DNA of 64,000 nucleotides from Natronosalvus amylolyticus (GTDB lineage: Archaea; Halobacteriota; Halobacteria; Halobacteriales; Natrialbaceae). This document shows positions 17,515 to 26,435 of this stretch, in pieces (position 1 is the stretch's first letter; the number at the start of each line of letters is the position of its first letter). The stretch is from NCBI RefSeq assembly GCF_024298845.1, contig NZ_CP101156.1:2418001-2482000 (forward strand), given 5' to 3'. A program made the translations under genes and the position numbers. Below the pieces are notes generated by a model, which saw only the letters and a program-made list of their open reading frames with translations, was not told the origin of the DNA and ran no database searches.

Positions 17515-18099
17515 TCAGAACGCCGTGCTCACGTTTCCGTCTTCGTCGAGGTCGACGACGCCATCGAACAGCGCGCGGAACTGCTCGACGACATCGTCGT
17601 CGTGAACTTCTTCGGATAGGTGAAAGAGGCCGACCGCGTCGTGTTCTTCGAGCAGGGTGACCAGTCGCTCGACCGTCTCGAGGGCTGCGTCGTCGCCAGC
17701 GTAGTAGGCCAGTTCGGTCACCGAGTCGAAACTCAGGCGAACCTTTCCGTCGTGGTTTTCGAGGAAGCGCTCGACCTGGGCGACGATGCCGTCGACGTCG
17801 TCGGGGGCAGCGACGTAGTGGACGCCCTCACCCGAGCGTCGGGAGTAGCCACGTTCGATGCTCAGGGTGTCGAGGATGACGGCGCGAGATTCGTCGACGT
17901 CGTAGTACTCGAGTTTCTGGGAGACTTCGCGGGCGGTCGTTCGCGTCGAAACCACGAGGAAAGAGTCGGTGTCAGTTTTCAGAAAGTCGGTGTCGATTCG
18001 GTCGGTTTCGCCCGTGGAGGGGTGCAACAGGAGAATACCGGTGCCACCGGGTACGGTTTCTGGTGTTCCCTCGATTTCGAGGGCGTACTCGAGTGTCAT
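17515..18099 (-). CDS. KaiC/RecA-like ATPase-fold protein, possibly DUF7090
   Basis: A 194-residue protein. It opens with a beta strand and GGTGILLLHPSTGETD, where a Walker A lysine would be expected but is missing, followed by SFLVVSTRTTAREVSQKLEYY. This resembles the degenerate RecA/KaiC-like halves found in haloarchaea that lack ATP-binding residues. ATG 18099 follows an A/T-rich promoter-like segment; an open extension upstream runs into the transposon end and is not coding. Function is unknown; nucleotide binding is doubtful. Confidence 0.75.
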   Translation of the reverse strand: MTLEYALEIEGTPETVPGGTGILLLHPSTGETDRIDTDFLKTDTDSFLVVSTRTTAREVSQKLEYYDVDESRAVILDTLSIERGYSRRSGEGVHYVAAPDDVDGIVAQVERFLENHDGKVRLSFDSVTELAYYAGDDAALETVERLVTLLEEHDAVGLFHLSEEVHDDDVVEQFRALFDGVVDLDEDGNVSTAF

Positions 18100-18201
18100 G
18101 ATTAGCGGGAACAACTTTCGGCATCGACTTAAGTATGCGGATATCTGGCAGCCTCGAGTCTCCGCTCGCCACCTCCCAGACGTCGACCCGTTAGTCAACA
18201 A

Positions 18202-18300
18202 CCCCGACCTCAAGGGTCGGGGCTTGTCAGTGAACTCCCGCTCTGCCGCTAGACAGCGGAGGCGTTGAAATCGCCGTTCGCGTTCACCGTTCCTGACTTC
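18202..18300 (-). ncRNA. Probable omega RNA at the 3' end of tnpB
   Basis: In IS200/IS605 elements the omega RNA covers the last part of tnpB and the right end and guides the TnpB nuclease. Here the region contains tnpB's last codons, a GC-rich stem near CTCCGCTGTCTAGCGGCAGAG and the terminal hairpin CCCCGACC/GGTCGGGG. The guide would be the bases just past the element end, toward 18200 and lower. Limits are inferred from element architecture, not seen as transcript ends. Confidence 0.4.
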
Positions 18301-19472
18301 AGGGCTAGTTGACTGGTAGCCCGTCCAGACCCAGACTTGAGCCAGTTCTGGACAAGACGCCACGCCACGTTCCGGGCAGCATTGTAATCAGCGTGCAGTT
18401 CCTTCCCGCACTTTAGACACTCGAACTCGTCACCATCACGATTATCCTCGTGCGTAAACCCACACTCACCGTGGCTACACCGCTGTGACGTGTACTGTGG
18501 AGCCACGGTATCCACTTCGATACCGTGCGCTTCGGCCTTATACTCGACCTGTCGCTGAATCTCTCGGAACGCCCACTGCTGGAACTTAGACGCGTTCGAG
18601 ATGCGCGTCCAAATCCACGTCAATCGCTCGAACGCGATATGCGTGCACTCGTTCTCAACGGCCTCTCGAACGACACCGTTCGACACATCGTGCAGGCGAT
18701 GGCGACTCCACTCGGCAAACCTGCCTCCGAGTGATTGGATGGTGAGGTGTGCCGAGCGCGTCCCAGTCTGTTGCAAGTGTCCACGACAACGTTCGTACTC
18801 GTCGCGTTTGTGGTTGAGTTCGTCCGCGTTTCCAAGAAACGCTCCGGTGCTGGTAACGGCGAGGTAGCCGTCCACGTTCAAATCGACACCGAGAACCACT
18901 CCGTTCTCGGTCTTCTCGTCGGTAGAAACTGGGTCAACGTCATTCTCAACGGCAACGTGGAGGTAGTATTCTCCGTTGCGCTTGTGGAGCGTGGCTTCTC
19001 GCTTCTCCCACTTGTCCTCGTTCCAGTACTCCTCGAACGGTGTTCCCTCGTCGTGGTATGGGAAGACGTACTCGGCTTTCACGCGACCTTCCACGGTGGA
19101 GAGTGTCACGTGGTCGTCGTTGTACGTGATGGTGCGCCCGTTGTACACGATGACAGTACCCCGGAACTCTGGTTTGCTCGTGTTCGTATCATCTTCGAGC
19201 AAGTCGTGGCAGTTCGACAAGGCGTCGGCGGCGAGGTTTCTCGCGGATTGGACGAGACTGGCTTGGAGATTGGTCTGTTCGCGGACGTCGGTGTACGTGG
19301 CTTTGTGGAGTTTGTTTTTGGCTTTGACAAGGTGGTCTGGGTCGTCGCTCCATCCGTGGTCTGCGACGTGTTGGGCGGCTTGACGGAACTCTTCAAAAGT
19401 CTGGTCAACAGCCGAGTGTTGTGACTCGGGGATGTTGAGTTTGACTTGGATGTTCCTGACCACCTCTGCCAT
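18249..19472 (-). CDS. tnpB: RNA-guided endonuclease TnpB (IS1341-type OrfB)
   Basis: A 407-residue TnpB, the RNA-guided DNA nuclease of IS200/IS605 elements. RuvC residues are present: D197 (GVDLNVDG), E282 (AFERL) and D362 (ADYNAARN). A C-terminal zinc ribbon has C332, C337, C352 and C355. The frame is intact, so the enzyme may be active. Its family helps retain the element by cutting the empty donor site. Start ATG 19472 is followed directly by the conserved strand RNIQVKLNI. Confidence 0.93.
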   Translation of the reverse strand: MAEVVRNIQVKLNIPESQHSAVDQTFEEFRQAAQHVADHGWSDDPDHLVKAKNKLHKATYTDVREQTNLQASLVQSARNLAADALSNCHDLLEDDTNTSKPEFRGTVIVYNGRTITYNDDHVTLSTVEGRVKAEYVFPYHDEGTPFEEYWNEDKWEKREATLHKRNGEYYLHVAVENDVDPVSTDEKTENGVVLGVDLNVDGYLAVTSTGAFLGNADELNHKRDEYERCRGHLQQTGTRSAHLTIQSLGGRFAEWSRHRLHDVSNGVVREAVENECTHIAFERLTWIWTRISNASKFQQWAFREIQRQVEYKAEAHGIEVDTVAPQYTSQRCSHGECGFTHEDNRDGDEFECLKCGKELHADYNAARNVAWRLVQNWLKSGSGRATSQLALKSGTVNANGDFNASAV

Positions 19473-19747
19473 ACTTCATAAGAAGTGGTAGTAATAGATA
19501 GTGTTTGGCAGCATGGGAGAGTTGGCCGTGCTGTGATGCGTGGTTATATTCCCAAGTGTCGGCTTCCTCCCCGAGGTCAAGCCTCGGGGTATCCGCCTCG
19601 ACCGCCGATGAAATCGAAACGTACTGCGGGATTTCACGCATAACTGCAGTTTGGGAAGCGACGCAGTACTCCGTCACACGTCGACGTGTAAATCGAACGC
19701 GACATCCGCTATCGGTTCGGCTCACCCGTTCAAGCTTGATGAACCAC

Positions 19748-20908
19748 TCAGCCCGTTGGCCGGTCGTCAGTCGTCGGGAACCAGGCCAGGTCGTGGGTTG
19801 CGGCCAGTTCGACCGACACGGGTTCGTTCAGTTCGATCTGATCGGAGTGGTTGTGCATCGCTTCGACGACGTCGCCTGACTCGAGTTCGATACGGTACAA
19901 AATCGTCGGACCGAGATATCGACGGTAGGTCACACGGCCGTTGGCGTCTCTCTCGGTCGTCTGCCTCGCGAGGACGTCGTCGGGACGAAGCAAGACGTCG
20001 ATGTCGGTTTGGTCGTACTCGAGGGCGAGTCCGTGGATGCGGTCTCTGCCGATTGGACCGAGTTGGGTGTGGACGATGTCGCCCCGGACACGCCCCGAGA
20101 TGAAACTCGCGTGGCCCAGAAAGCCCGCGACGAACCGTGATTTCGGCTGCTGGAAGATCTGTTCGGGCGTGTCGACCTGTTTGAGTTGGCCGTCGGCCAT
20201 CACCGCAACGCGGTCGCTGATCGAGAGTGCTTCCTCCTGATCGTGGGTGACCGAAATCGCGGTGACACCCGTCTCTTTCAGGATGCGACGAACCTCCTCG
20301 CGCATCTCGACCCGGAGGTCGACGTCGAGGTTCGAGAAGGGTTCGTCGAGCAGCAGGATTTCGGGTTCCGGTGCGAGAGAGCGCGCGAGGGCGACTCGTT
20401 GCTTTTGTCCACCGGAGAGCTGTTCGGGCGAGGACTCGCCCTGGTCGCCGAGGCCGACTAACTCGAGTAAGTTCGTGACTCGACGTTTGCGCTCGCCAGC
20501 GGGCCAGTCGCTGATCCCGAACGCGACGTTTTCGGCGGCCGTCATGTGTGGGAACAGGGCAAAGTCCTGAAAGACGACGCCGACGTCTCGCTTTTCGGCG
20601 GGGACGAAGGTGTCGTCATCAGCGACCGAGACGGGCTCCCCGTCGATTCGAATCGTCCCCGTCGTTGGGCGCTCGAGGCCGGCGAGAAGCCTCAATGTGG
20701 TGGTTTTGCCACAGCCGGAGGGGCCGAGCAGGGTCAGGAGTTCTCCTTCCTGCACCTCGAGTGATAGCGTTTCGACGGCACATTCGTTTGCAAAGTGTTT
20801 AGAGACGCCTTCGATCTCGAGAATCGGCGTCTCCGAGACCGACGATTCGGAGTGTTCGACGACGGACTGTGGCGCCTGTGTGATCGTTCGTTCCTGTTCA
20901 GCAGACAT
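19748..20908 (-). CDS. ABC transporter ATP-binding protein, ferric iron type
   Basis: A 386-residue cytoplasmic ATPase of the FbpC/PotA class. Walker A GPSGCGKTT is at about 62-70, the signature LSGGQKQR precedes Walker B ILLLDEPFSNLD, and the H-loop reads SVTHDQEEA. A TOBE domain fills the last 120 residues. A Ser/Glu-rich N-terminal extension of about 28 residues precedes the fold. It is divergent from the iron-binding lipoprotein gene at 21288 and is taken to energise the permease at 22743. Two DtxR-type boxes lie in the shared upstream region. The gene abuts the left end of the tnpB element. Confidence 0.92.
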   Translation of the reverse strand: MSAEQERTITQAPQSVVEHSESSVSETPILEIEGVSKHFANECAVETLSLEVQEGELLTLLGPSGCGKTTTLRLLAGLERPTTGTIRIDGEPVSVADDDTFVPAEKRDVGVVFQDFALFPHMTAAENVAFGISDWPAGERKRRVTNLLELVGLGDQGESSPEQLSGGQKQRVALARSLAPEPEILLLDEPFSNLDVDLRVEMREEVRRILKETGVTAISVTHDQEEALSISDRVAVMADGQLKQVDTPEQIFQQPKSRFVAGFLGHASFISGRVRGDIVHTQLGPIGRDRIHGLALEYDQTDIDVLLRPDDVLARQTTERDANGRVTYRRYLGPTILYRIELESGDVVEAMHNHSDQIELNEPVSVELAATHDLAWFPTTDDRPTG

Positions 20909-21082
20909 AGGTAGCCTCCAGTGGGTGATCGACGGCTGAGCGGGCGAAACTGCGAGACGACAGGTGAGATGGCGCTCCGTGAGCGGCGAATCCGCTCCGT
21001 CGAGCGTTCTGTCTCCGTGTCATCGTCCGTTCTCGTATCAACGTCGGTACCACGAGTTGCACAGGAGTATGGGCGCCTAGGA

Positions 21083-21098
21083 TTTAGGCCTTCCTAAA
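21083..21098. promoter_or_regulatory. DtxR-type iron-repressor operator 1
   Basis: The 16-mer TTTAGGCCTTCCTAAA has perfect TTTAGG/CCTAAA half sites around a 4-base centre. This is the form of the DtxR/IdeR/SirR operator (TTAGG-N4-CCTAA). It probably controls the leftward ATPase gene. Confidence 0.8.
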
Positions 21099-21262
21099 AC
21101 ATAGTGAAACGCTCGAGGACTCGAGCAACCACGTGACCCCATCTCGTGACGGTCTCCACGCGGCAGTGCAAACGAAAGATGTGAGCGGATTGCGCGCGTG
21201 TAGTGCCCATAGATGGAGAAATCGAGGGTTTTTGGTCTACCAAATTCGGAAGGTATAAGTCA

Positions 21263-21278
21263 TTTAGGGCAGCCTAAA
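21263..21278. promoter_or_regulatory. DtxR-type iron-repressor operator 2
   Basis: TTTAGGGCAGCCTAAA, with the same half sites as operator 1, begins just downstream of the TATA-like element at 21252-21260 and ends nine bases before the ATG of the binding-protein gene. Binding here would block initiation directly. Confidence 0.83.
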
Positions 21279-21287
21279 ACTAGATAG

Positions 21288-22454
21288 ATGACGAAACAGA
21301 CACGGCGACGGTTGCTCGCAACGACTGGTTTCACCGCTGCTGGACTGGTCGGCCTCGCTGGCTGTCTCGGCGATGTCGGCGATAATGGCGGCAACGGCGA
21401 GGGATCGGACACTGCCGTCGCCGACGCCGAACCGCTCGGCTCACCCGTCGACGGACAGGCACTACAGTGGGACGATCTCGGTGACCTCGAGGGTGAACTG
21501 ACGATTTACTCCGGTCGAACTCGAGATCAGATCGACCCCGTGTTCGTCGCCATCGACGAACGCTACGACGACCTCGATCTCAACGTCTTCTACGACGATA
21601 ACGACGTGTACGTCAACCAGATTCTCCAGGAGGGTGATGCAGCTCCAGCCGACCTGATGTACTCACAGGACCCTGGTGCACTCGGAGAACTCGAGCGAAA
21701 CGGTGCGCTGCAGGCGCTTCCCCAGGACGTCGTCGATGCCGTACCCGAAAGCTACCGCGATCCCGACGGTTTCTGGACTGGCGTCACGGGCCGCGTTCGG
21801 TCGATTATGTACAACAGTGACCGACTGGGCGAGACCGACTTCGACAGCTGGGATGAGCTGCCGACAGACATCTTCTCGTACGCAACCGACGATCGCTTCC
21901 AGGACATCATTTCGACCCGCCCGAACTCCGGGACGTTCCGCGGGTTCATCCAGGCGATGGTCGAACTCGAGGGCGAGGACGAAACTCGGGAATGGGTGCG
22001 TGGGATGGTCAACGACCAGAACGCACAACTGTTCTCGGGCGGTTCCAGCCAGGCAGAAGCGGTCAACCGCGGGGGCGACGACGACCCGATCGTCGGCCTG
22101 GGCAACAGCTACTACGCAGCGCGCATCCTCAACGAGGATCCCGACGCACCAATCAGCGTCGCGTTCACCGAAAACGACCCCGGCTGTCTGTTCAGCGTTG
22201 CTGGCGTCGGCGTCATGAACGACGTCGACGACCCCGAACTCGTCGCCGAGTTCATCCGTCACCTGCTGGCCGCAGAGGGGCAGGAGTTCATGATGGATGC
22301 CAACGGCGAATATCCGGTCGTCGAAGGCGTCGACTACGTCGATGACCTACCCAACCTCGAGGATATCAACCCACCGACCTTCGATCTCAGTAACTTCGAC
22401 ATGGACCTGCGCGAAGCACAGGACCTCCTCAACGAAGAGGGCATGACGGTCTAG
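21288..22454 (+). CDS. Iron ABC transporter substrate-binding lipoprotein (Tat-exported)
   Basis: A 388-residue extracellular solute-binding protein of the FbpA/AfuA family. The N-terminus TKQTRRRLLATTGF is a Tat motif, and the lipobox LAGC puts the lipid anchor at C26. The mature protein has the usual two-lobe fold with LEGELTIYSGRTRDQI at its first strand and a DLMYSQDPGALGELERNGAL region. Ferric iron is the likely ligand, from family and from the DtxR operator upstream. It is followed 288 bases later by the permease in the same direction. Confidence 0.92.
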   Translation: MTKQTRRRLLATTGFTAAGLVGLAGCLGDVGDNGGNGEGSDTAVADAEPLGSPVDGQALQWDDLGDLEGELTIYSGRTRDQIDPVFVAIDERYDDLDLNVFYDDNDVYVNQILQEGDAAPADLMYSQDPGALGELERNGALQALPQDVVDAVPESYRDPDGFWTGVTGRVRSIMYNSDRLGETDFDSWDELPTDIFSYATDDRFQDIISTRPNSGTFRGFIQAMVELEGEDETREWVRGMVNDQNAQLFSGGSSQAEAVNRGGDDDPIVGLGNSYYAARILNEDPDAPISVAFTENDPGCLFSVAGVGVMNDVDDPELVAEFIRHLLAAEGQEFMMDANGEYPVVEGVDYVDDLPNLEDINPPTFDLSNFDMDLREAQDLLNEEGMTV

Positions 22455-22742
22455 ACAGGAGCAGTTTCAACCAAAATATCGCCATGGCGGGACGTTTTTT
22501 GCATTTTCGGATGTGACCGGCCGAAACGATTTCAACGAACCGGTAGTCACTCACCCACGACTCCAGTCGGGGCTTCCGCCTTGCGTGTCTGTGCATCGTG
22601 GACCTGTCGAGACACTCGAGTGACGTCGGCTGTGACCAACCGGCTGCGATTGACCGACCTGGCGGTGAGCGCGCTATCAGTGGGTTCAAGCGAACTGAGC
22701 GCAAAACAGCCCTAACGACACAGCGGTACACCCCGAGCACCG
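22455..22742. other. Interval between iron-binding protein and permease, with a degenerate IS-end-like hairpin
   Basis: The 288 bases hold T-runs just after the stop (GACGTTTTTTGC near 22490) that may terminate or attenuate transcription. Also present is CCCACGACTCCAGTCGGGG at 22554-22572, which resembles the terminal hairpins of IS1341-type elements. No gene is seen. Confidence 0.4.
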
Positions 22743-24353
22743 ATGAAATCACCGACCACCTATCTCGACGATCTTGACACGAGTCGACTGTCACCGAGCA
22801 ACGCCACCCAGTCGACGGCGGCCCTGGCGCTGCTCAGCGCGATCGTCGCCTTCCTCGTGGTCTCGCCGATGTTCTGGTTGCTCTGGCAAGCATGGACCGT
22901 CGACCCGTCTCGGGCCTTCGATATGTTTACCTCGAGTCAGACGGCGTCGGTGACGTTCAACAGTCTCCTGTTGATGCTGGGAGTGACCGTCGCCTCGATC
23001 GGACTCGGCGTTCCACTGGCCGTGTTGACGACGCGAACGGACCTCCCCTATCCCCGGTTTTGGACCATCGTCGCCGCGCTCCCGCTCGTTATTCCGAGCT
23101 ACATCGGCGCGATAGCGTTCGTTGCGATGTTCGGTTCCGGTGGCGAAATCGACAGCCTCCTTGGCGTGACTATCCCTCGAGTCGACGGCCTTCGTGGGGC
23201 GGCGTTCATCATCACGTTATACACCTACCCCTACGTCTTCCTGACGACTCGAGCGGCCCTGTTGTCGATGGACAGCTCACTGGTCGACGCCGCCCGGACG
23301 CTCAACCACAGCCGGCTGAGCGCGTTTCGTCGGGTAACCTTACCCCAGATCAGACCGGGTATCGCTGCGGGTGCGCTGCTCGCAGCCCTGTATGCGGTCT
23401 CCGATTTCGGTACCCCCGCGTTCATGCAAGTGAACGTCTTTACGAGTACGATTTATACTGAATTTCGCAGCTACAACGTCGAATATTCGGCCTTACTCGC
23501 CTTACAGTTGATCGCCCTCGTCGCCGTGATCCTCGTCATCGAGGCCGGTATCGGTCGAGACGAAGACGCGAGCGGTGCAACCGGTCAGGGAACGACCATC
23601 CGTCTCGGCGGCTGGAAGTGGCCCGCGATGGGCGCAATCACCCTCATCGGAACACTTGCACTCGTCGTCCCCGTGGCCATCTTCACACGGTGGCTGCTCA
23701 TCAGCCAGGGTGACCCCATCCCCTCCCTCGAGTTCCAGTGGGAGTTCGCCTACAACTCCGTCTACCTCGCCGTGCTCGCCGCACTCGCCGCCAGCGCGTT
23801 CGCCCTTCCCGTCGCCTACTACTCCGGCCGGCGTCACTCGCTGCTCTCGCGGCTGTTCGAGCGAGCGACCTACCTGGGCTTTGCCGTTCCGGGTGTCGTT
23901 ATCGGGCTCGCACTGGTGTTTCTCGGAACCAGAACCCTCCCCTCGCTGTACCGACAGGGCGTCTGGCTGCTCGTCTTCGCCTACGTCGTCCGGTTTCTCC
24001 CCCAGGCGGTCGGCGCGGTTCGCTCCTCGGTTTTACAGATCGACGCACGGACCCTCGAGGCCGCCCGAACGCTCAACGCCGGCCGACTCGAGACGTTTCG
24101 ACGCGTCACCCTCCCACTGATCGCCCCCGGCGTCGTCGTCGGTGCGGCACTCGTGTTTCTGACCACGATGAAGGAGTTGCCGATGACGCTGATGTTACAG
24201 CCGGCCGGATTGGACACGCTGGTCATTATTATCTGGGGCGCACAACGCTCCCTCGCCTACCGGTTCGCCGCTATTCCCGCGCTGTTGTTGATCCTCATCT
24301 CGGGACTCTCGATGTTGCTGCTCCTTCGACAGGAAGGGTACGACGTCAGTTGA
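22743..24353 (+). CDS. Iron ABC transporter permease (FbpB type, fused two-domain)
   Basis: A 536-residue permease with about 12 membrane helices. It carries two copies of the ABC inner-membrane EAA-like loop: DAARTLNHSRLSAFRRVTLPQ in the first half and EAARTLNAGRLETFRRVTLPL in the second. This fused arrangement is typical of ferric transporters related to FbpB/SfuB. With the 21288 lipoprotein and the 19748 ATPase it completes a high-affinity Fe(III) uptake system. Confidence 0.93.
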   Translation: MKSPTTYLDDLDTSRLSPSNATQSTAALALLSAIVAFLVVSPMFWLLWQAWTVDPSRAFDMFTSSQTASVTFNSLLLMLGVTVASIGLGVPLAVLTTRTDLPYPRFWTIVAALPLVIPSYIGAIAFVAMFGSGGEIDSLLGVTIPRVDGLRGAAFIITLYTYPYVFLTTRAALLSMDSSLVDAARTLNHSRLSAFRRVTLPQIRPGIAAGALLAALYAVSDFGTPAFMQVNVFTSTIYTEFRSYNVEYSALLALQLIALVAVILVIEAGIGRDEDASGATGQGTTIRLGGWKWPAMGAITLIGTLALVVPVAIFTRWLLISQGDPIPSLEFQWEFAYNSVYLAVLAALAASAFALPVAYYSGRRHSLLSRLFERATYLGFAVPGVVIGLALVFLGTRTLPSLYRQGVWLLVFAYVVRFLPQAVGAVRSSVLQIDARTLEAARTLNAGRLETFRRVTLPLIAPGVVVGAALVFLTTMKELPMTLMLQPAGLDTLVIIIWGAQRSLAYRFAAIPALLLILISGLSMLLLLRQEGYDVS

Positions 24354-24482
24354 GACGATCGACGCCCGAGACACGGTTACCTCGTGGAACTCTCGAGGAT
24401 GTCGACGCCGAAAAGCTATGGAGTGCTATGGGGCCAGATGCTCCGATGCCCACGGATGCGTGCTGGCCTCCACTCATCACTT

Positions 24483-24498
24483 TTTAGGCAGACCTAAA
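24483..24498. promoter_or_regulatory. DtxR-type iron-repressor operator 3
   Basis: TTTAGGCAGACCTAAA has the same perfect half sites as the two boxes at the iron transporter. It lies 66-81 bases upstream of the methyltransferase ATG and 130 bases after the permease stop, so it probably controls the methyltransferase. Confidence 0.8.
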
Positions 24499-24563
24499 AT
24501 AACTACCGGTCCCCGGCCGTAGCGAACGAAACTTCCTTTCCCGATGCGCTCGAGTGAACGTGT

Positions 24564-25244
24564 ATGAGCGTTCGCGAAGAGTTCGACGCGTGGGCGGCCG
24601 ACGGCCGCGACAAAGGGATGGAAACGCGCCACTGGCACACGGCGAAACACGCCCTGGCACGGATGCCCGTCGAGGCCGGCGACACCGTCCTCGACCTCGG
24701 CTGTGGCAGCGGCTACGCAGGCCGCGCAATCCGAGAGACGAACGACGCCGGAAGGGTGTACGGACTGGATGGCGCACCCGAGATGGCACACAACGCCGCG
24801 GGCTACACCGACGACCCCCGAGTCGGCTACGTCATCGGCGATTTCGGCTCACTTCCATTCGCCGACGACAGTATCGACCACGTCTGGACGATGGAGGCGT
24901 TTTACTACGCGAGTGATCCCCACGCCGCCCTCGAGGAGGTCCGACGCGTCCTGCGGCCCGGCGGCACCTTCTACTGTGCGGTCAACTACTATGAGGAGAA
25001 CGTCCACTCCCACGACTGGCAGGACAACATCAGCGTCGAGATGACCCGCTGGTCTCGAGACGAGTACCGAGAAGCCTTCCGAGACGCCGGGTTGTACGTC
25101 GCCGAACAGGACAGCATTCCGGATCGCGAAACCGAGATTCCCGACGCCGAAGCGTTCCCGACCGACAACTGGGAAACCCGCGAGGCGATGGTCGAGCGCT
25201 ATCGCACGTTCGGGACACTGTTGACCGTGGGCGTCGCGCCCTGA
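24564..25244 (+). CDS. Class I SAM-dependent methyltransferase, likely iron-regulated
   Basis: A 226-residue Rossmann-fold methyltransferase. Motif I is LDLGCGSGYAGRA (about 46-58), the acidic loop is YGLDGAPEM, and the post-I strand carries VIGDFGSLPFADDSID, with LRPGGTFYCAVNYYEEN later. It belongs to the UbiE/Methyltransf_11 group and the substrate is unknown. A DtxR-type operator upstream and the adjacent iron transporter suggest a role under iron limitation. Confidence 0.85.
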   Translation: MSVREEFDAWAADGRDKGMETRHWHTAKHALARMPVEAGDTVLDLGCGSGYAGRAIRETNDAGRVYGLDGAPEMAHNAAGYTDDPRVGYVIGDFGSLPFADDSIDHVWTMEAFYYASDPHAALEEVRRVLRPGGTFYCAVNYYEENVHSHDWQDNISVEMTRWSRDEYREAFRDAGLYVAEQDSIPDRETEIPDAEAFPTDNWETREAMVERYRTFGTLLTVGVAP

Positions 25245-25253
25245 GGTTGTCAG

Positions 25254-25877
25254 TCAATACTCTTGCTCGCCCGCCGCAATCGCCACCTCGAGCCAGTTCT
25301 CCTCTGGCGGGAGCGGACAGTCGAACGTTTCACTGAAGGCACAGAACGGCGAGTACGCCAGATTGAAATCCACGATGAGTTCCTGGCCGTCCTCGAGGTC
25401 GCCGGCCACGTCGAGTTCCATATATCGCCCCCCGCGGTAACTCTGCTGGCCCGTCGTCTTGTCCCGGAACGGAACGAACAGCGTGTCCGAGGAACCGTCC
25501 TGGCTGTAGGCCGTCAGTTCGTAGGTTCCATCTTCGAGATCCGGGTCGTCGCGCTCGAGATCGAACGTGAGCGTCGCGATGCGGAGATAGCGTACTTCCC
25601 GACCGCTCGAGGTATCCATCGCCACCGGGTTCGAATCGGGGTCGTCCTCGAGTGATACCGTCGCTGTCACCCGATACGTAGGGTCAGGCGGGAAGTACGT
25701 CAGCCCCGAAAAGTCCTCGCGTTCCTCGGGTGGAATCGGTGACTGTGGGTGGTCGGCAAAGAAGCGGTCTTTCTCCTCGCGTTTCGCCTGGAGTGCGTTT
25801 CGGTAGGCGTCCGGGTCCTCGAGCGGGTCGTCCGAGGTGGAGTCGCCCGCAGTCGTCGAATCGGTCGGCTCGCTCAT
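25254..25877 (-). CDS. DUF1684 domain protein
   Basis: A 207-residue soluble protein. The central motif DPTYRVTATVSLED, the run of beta strands with GREVRYLRIATLTFDL, and the C-terminal YSPFCAFSETFDCPLPPEENWLEV are typical of DUF1684, whose conserved C-terminus carries PYCAYS..ydCPlpP.EN. The biochemical role of the family is unknown; a hydrolase or dioxygenase-like beta barrel has been suggested by structure but not settled. ATG 25877 (MSEPTDS) is preferred, because the upstream extension overlaps the neighbouring gene's end. It converges on the methyltransferase. Confidence 0.85.
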   Translation of the reverse strand: MSEPTDSTTAGDSTSDDPLEDPDAYRNALQAKREEKDRFFADHPQSPIPPEEREDFSGLTYFPPDPTYRVTATVSLEDDPDSNPVAMDTSSGREVRYLRIATLTFDLERDDPDLEDGTYELTAYSQDGSSDTLFVPFRDKTTGQQSYRGGRYMELDVAGDLEDGQELIVDFNLAYSPFCAFSETFDCPLPPEENWLEVAIAAGEQEY

Positions 25878-25911
25878 AGTCGGGTTTCGGTCTCCGGACG
25901 GGTATGCTTGC

Positions 25912-26307
25912 TTATTCGGCGTCGAGTTCCGGCAAATCACCGCGCTCGCGAGCGGCCTCAAGTGCCAGCTTCAGTTCGTAACCGAACCAGCCGACGACGA
26001 GCAGGCCAGTCAACCCCAGAATGACTAGCTGTTCGAACGAACTCGCGCCCAACACGAACACGAACGCGAAGACGACGGTGAGAAAGACGACGATTCGGAG
26101 CCGCGTCACTGGCTCCCGACTCGAGTCCGTTTTCGCGAGGTACAGCTGTGGAGCGGCGACGCCGAGTCCGACGATGAGGAAGAAGCCAGCGAGTGGACCC
26201 GCCAATCCCTCGATTCCCACCGAGGTCGACAGCCACTCGAGGACTAGAAAGACGATGACGACGAGTGCCATCGCCCCCATCAGGACGCGGTTCTCTCGAG
26301 AGAGCAT
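25912..26307 (-). CDS. Small membrane protein, unknown function
   Basis: A 131-residue protein with four predicted membrane helices (around residues 8-24, 36-56, 70-88 and 91-108) and a short charged C-terminus ending LPELDAE. No family is recognised. It lies 34 bases upstream of the DUF1684 gene in the same direction and may be co-transcribed with it. Confidence 0.65.
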   Translation of the reverse strand: MLSRENRVLMGAMALVVIVFLVLEWLSTSVGIEGLAGPLAGFFLIVGLGVAAPQLYLAKTDSSREPVTRLRIVVFLTVVFAFVFVLGASSFEQLVILGLTGLLVVGWFGYELKLALEAARERGDLPELDAE

Positions 26308-26435
26308 ATCCGACCTATTCTCTGGAGGGATTCAGCCGTTGTGGTTTTCCCCCGCCGAGATTCAGCCGTTATCGGTTTCTCCGGCCGAGAGTGTTCGAGC
26401 GTGTGGCCCTGCTTTCGATCTCCACGTCGCGTGAT

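Larger units (their letters stand above)
18202..19589 (-). mobile_element. IS1341-type (IS200/IS605 superfamily) element carrying tnpB only
   Basis: A tnpB gene is bracketed by short hairpins: 18202-18222 downstream of its stop (CCCCGACC, 5-base loop, GGTCGGGG) and 19569-19589 upstream of its start (CCCCGAGG, TCAAG, CCTCGGGG). No tnpA transposase is present, so it depends on a TnpA elsewhere or is immobile. True ends probably lie a few bases outside the hairpins. The hairpin at 19569 plus the following TATCCGCCTCGACCGCCGATG recurs at 55824-55870, a probable solo end. Confidence 0.75.
20909..21287. promoter_or_regulatory. Divergent regulatory region of the iron transporter genes
   Basis: A 379-base gene-free interval between the divergent ATPase and binding-protein genes. 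It contains two DtxR-type palindromes (21083-21098 and 21263-21278) and, for the rightward gene, a TATA-like GGTATAAGT at 21252-21260, with the second operator covering the expected start of transcription. The ATPase transcript would have a leader of about 170 bases if it starts at the first box. Confidence 0.7.
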
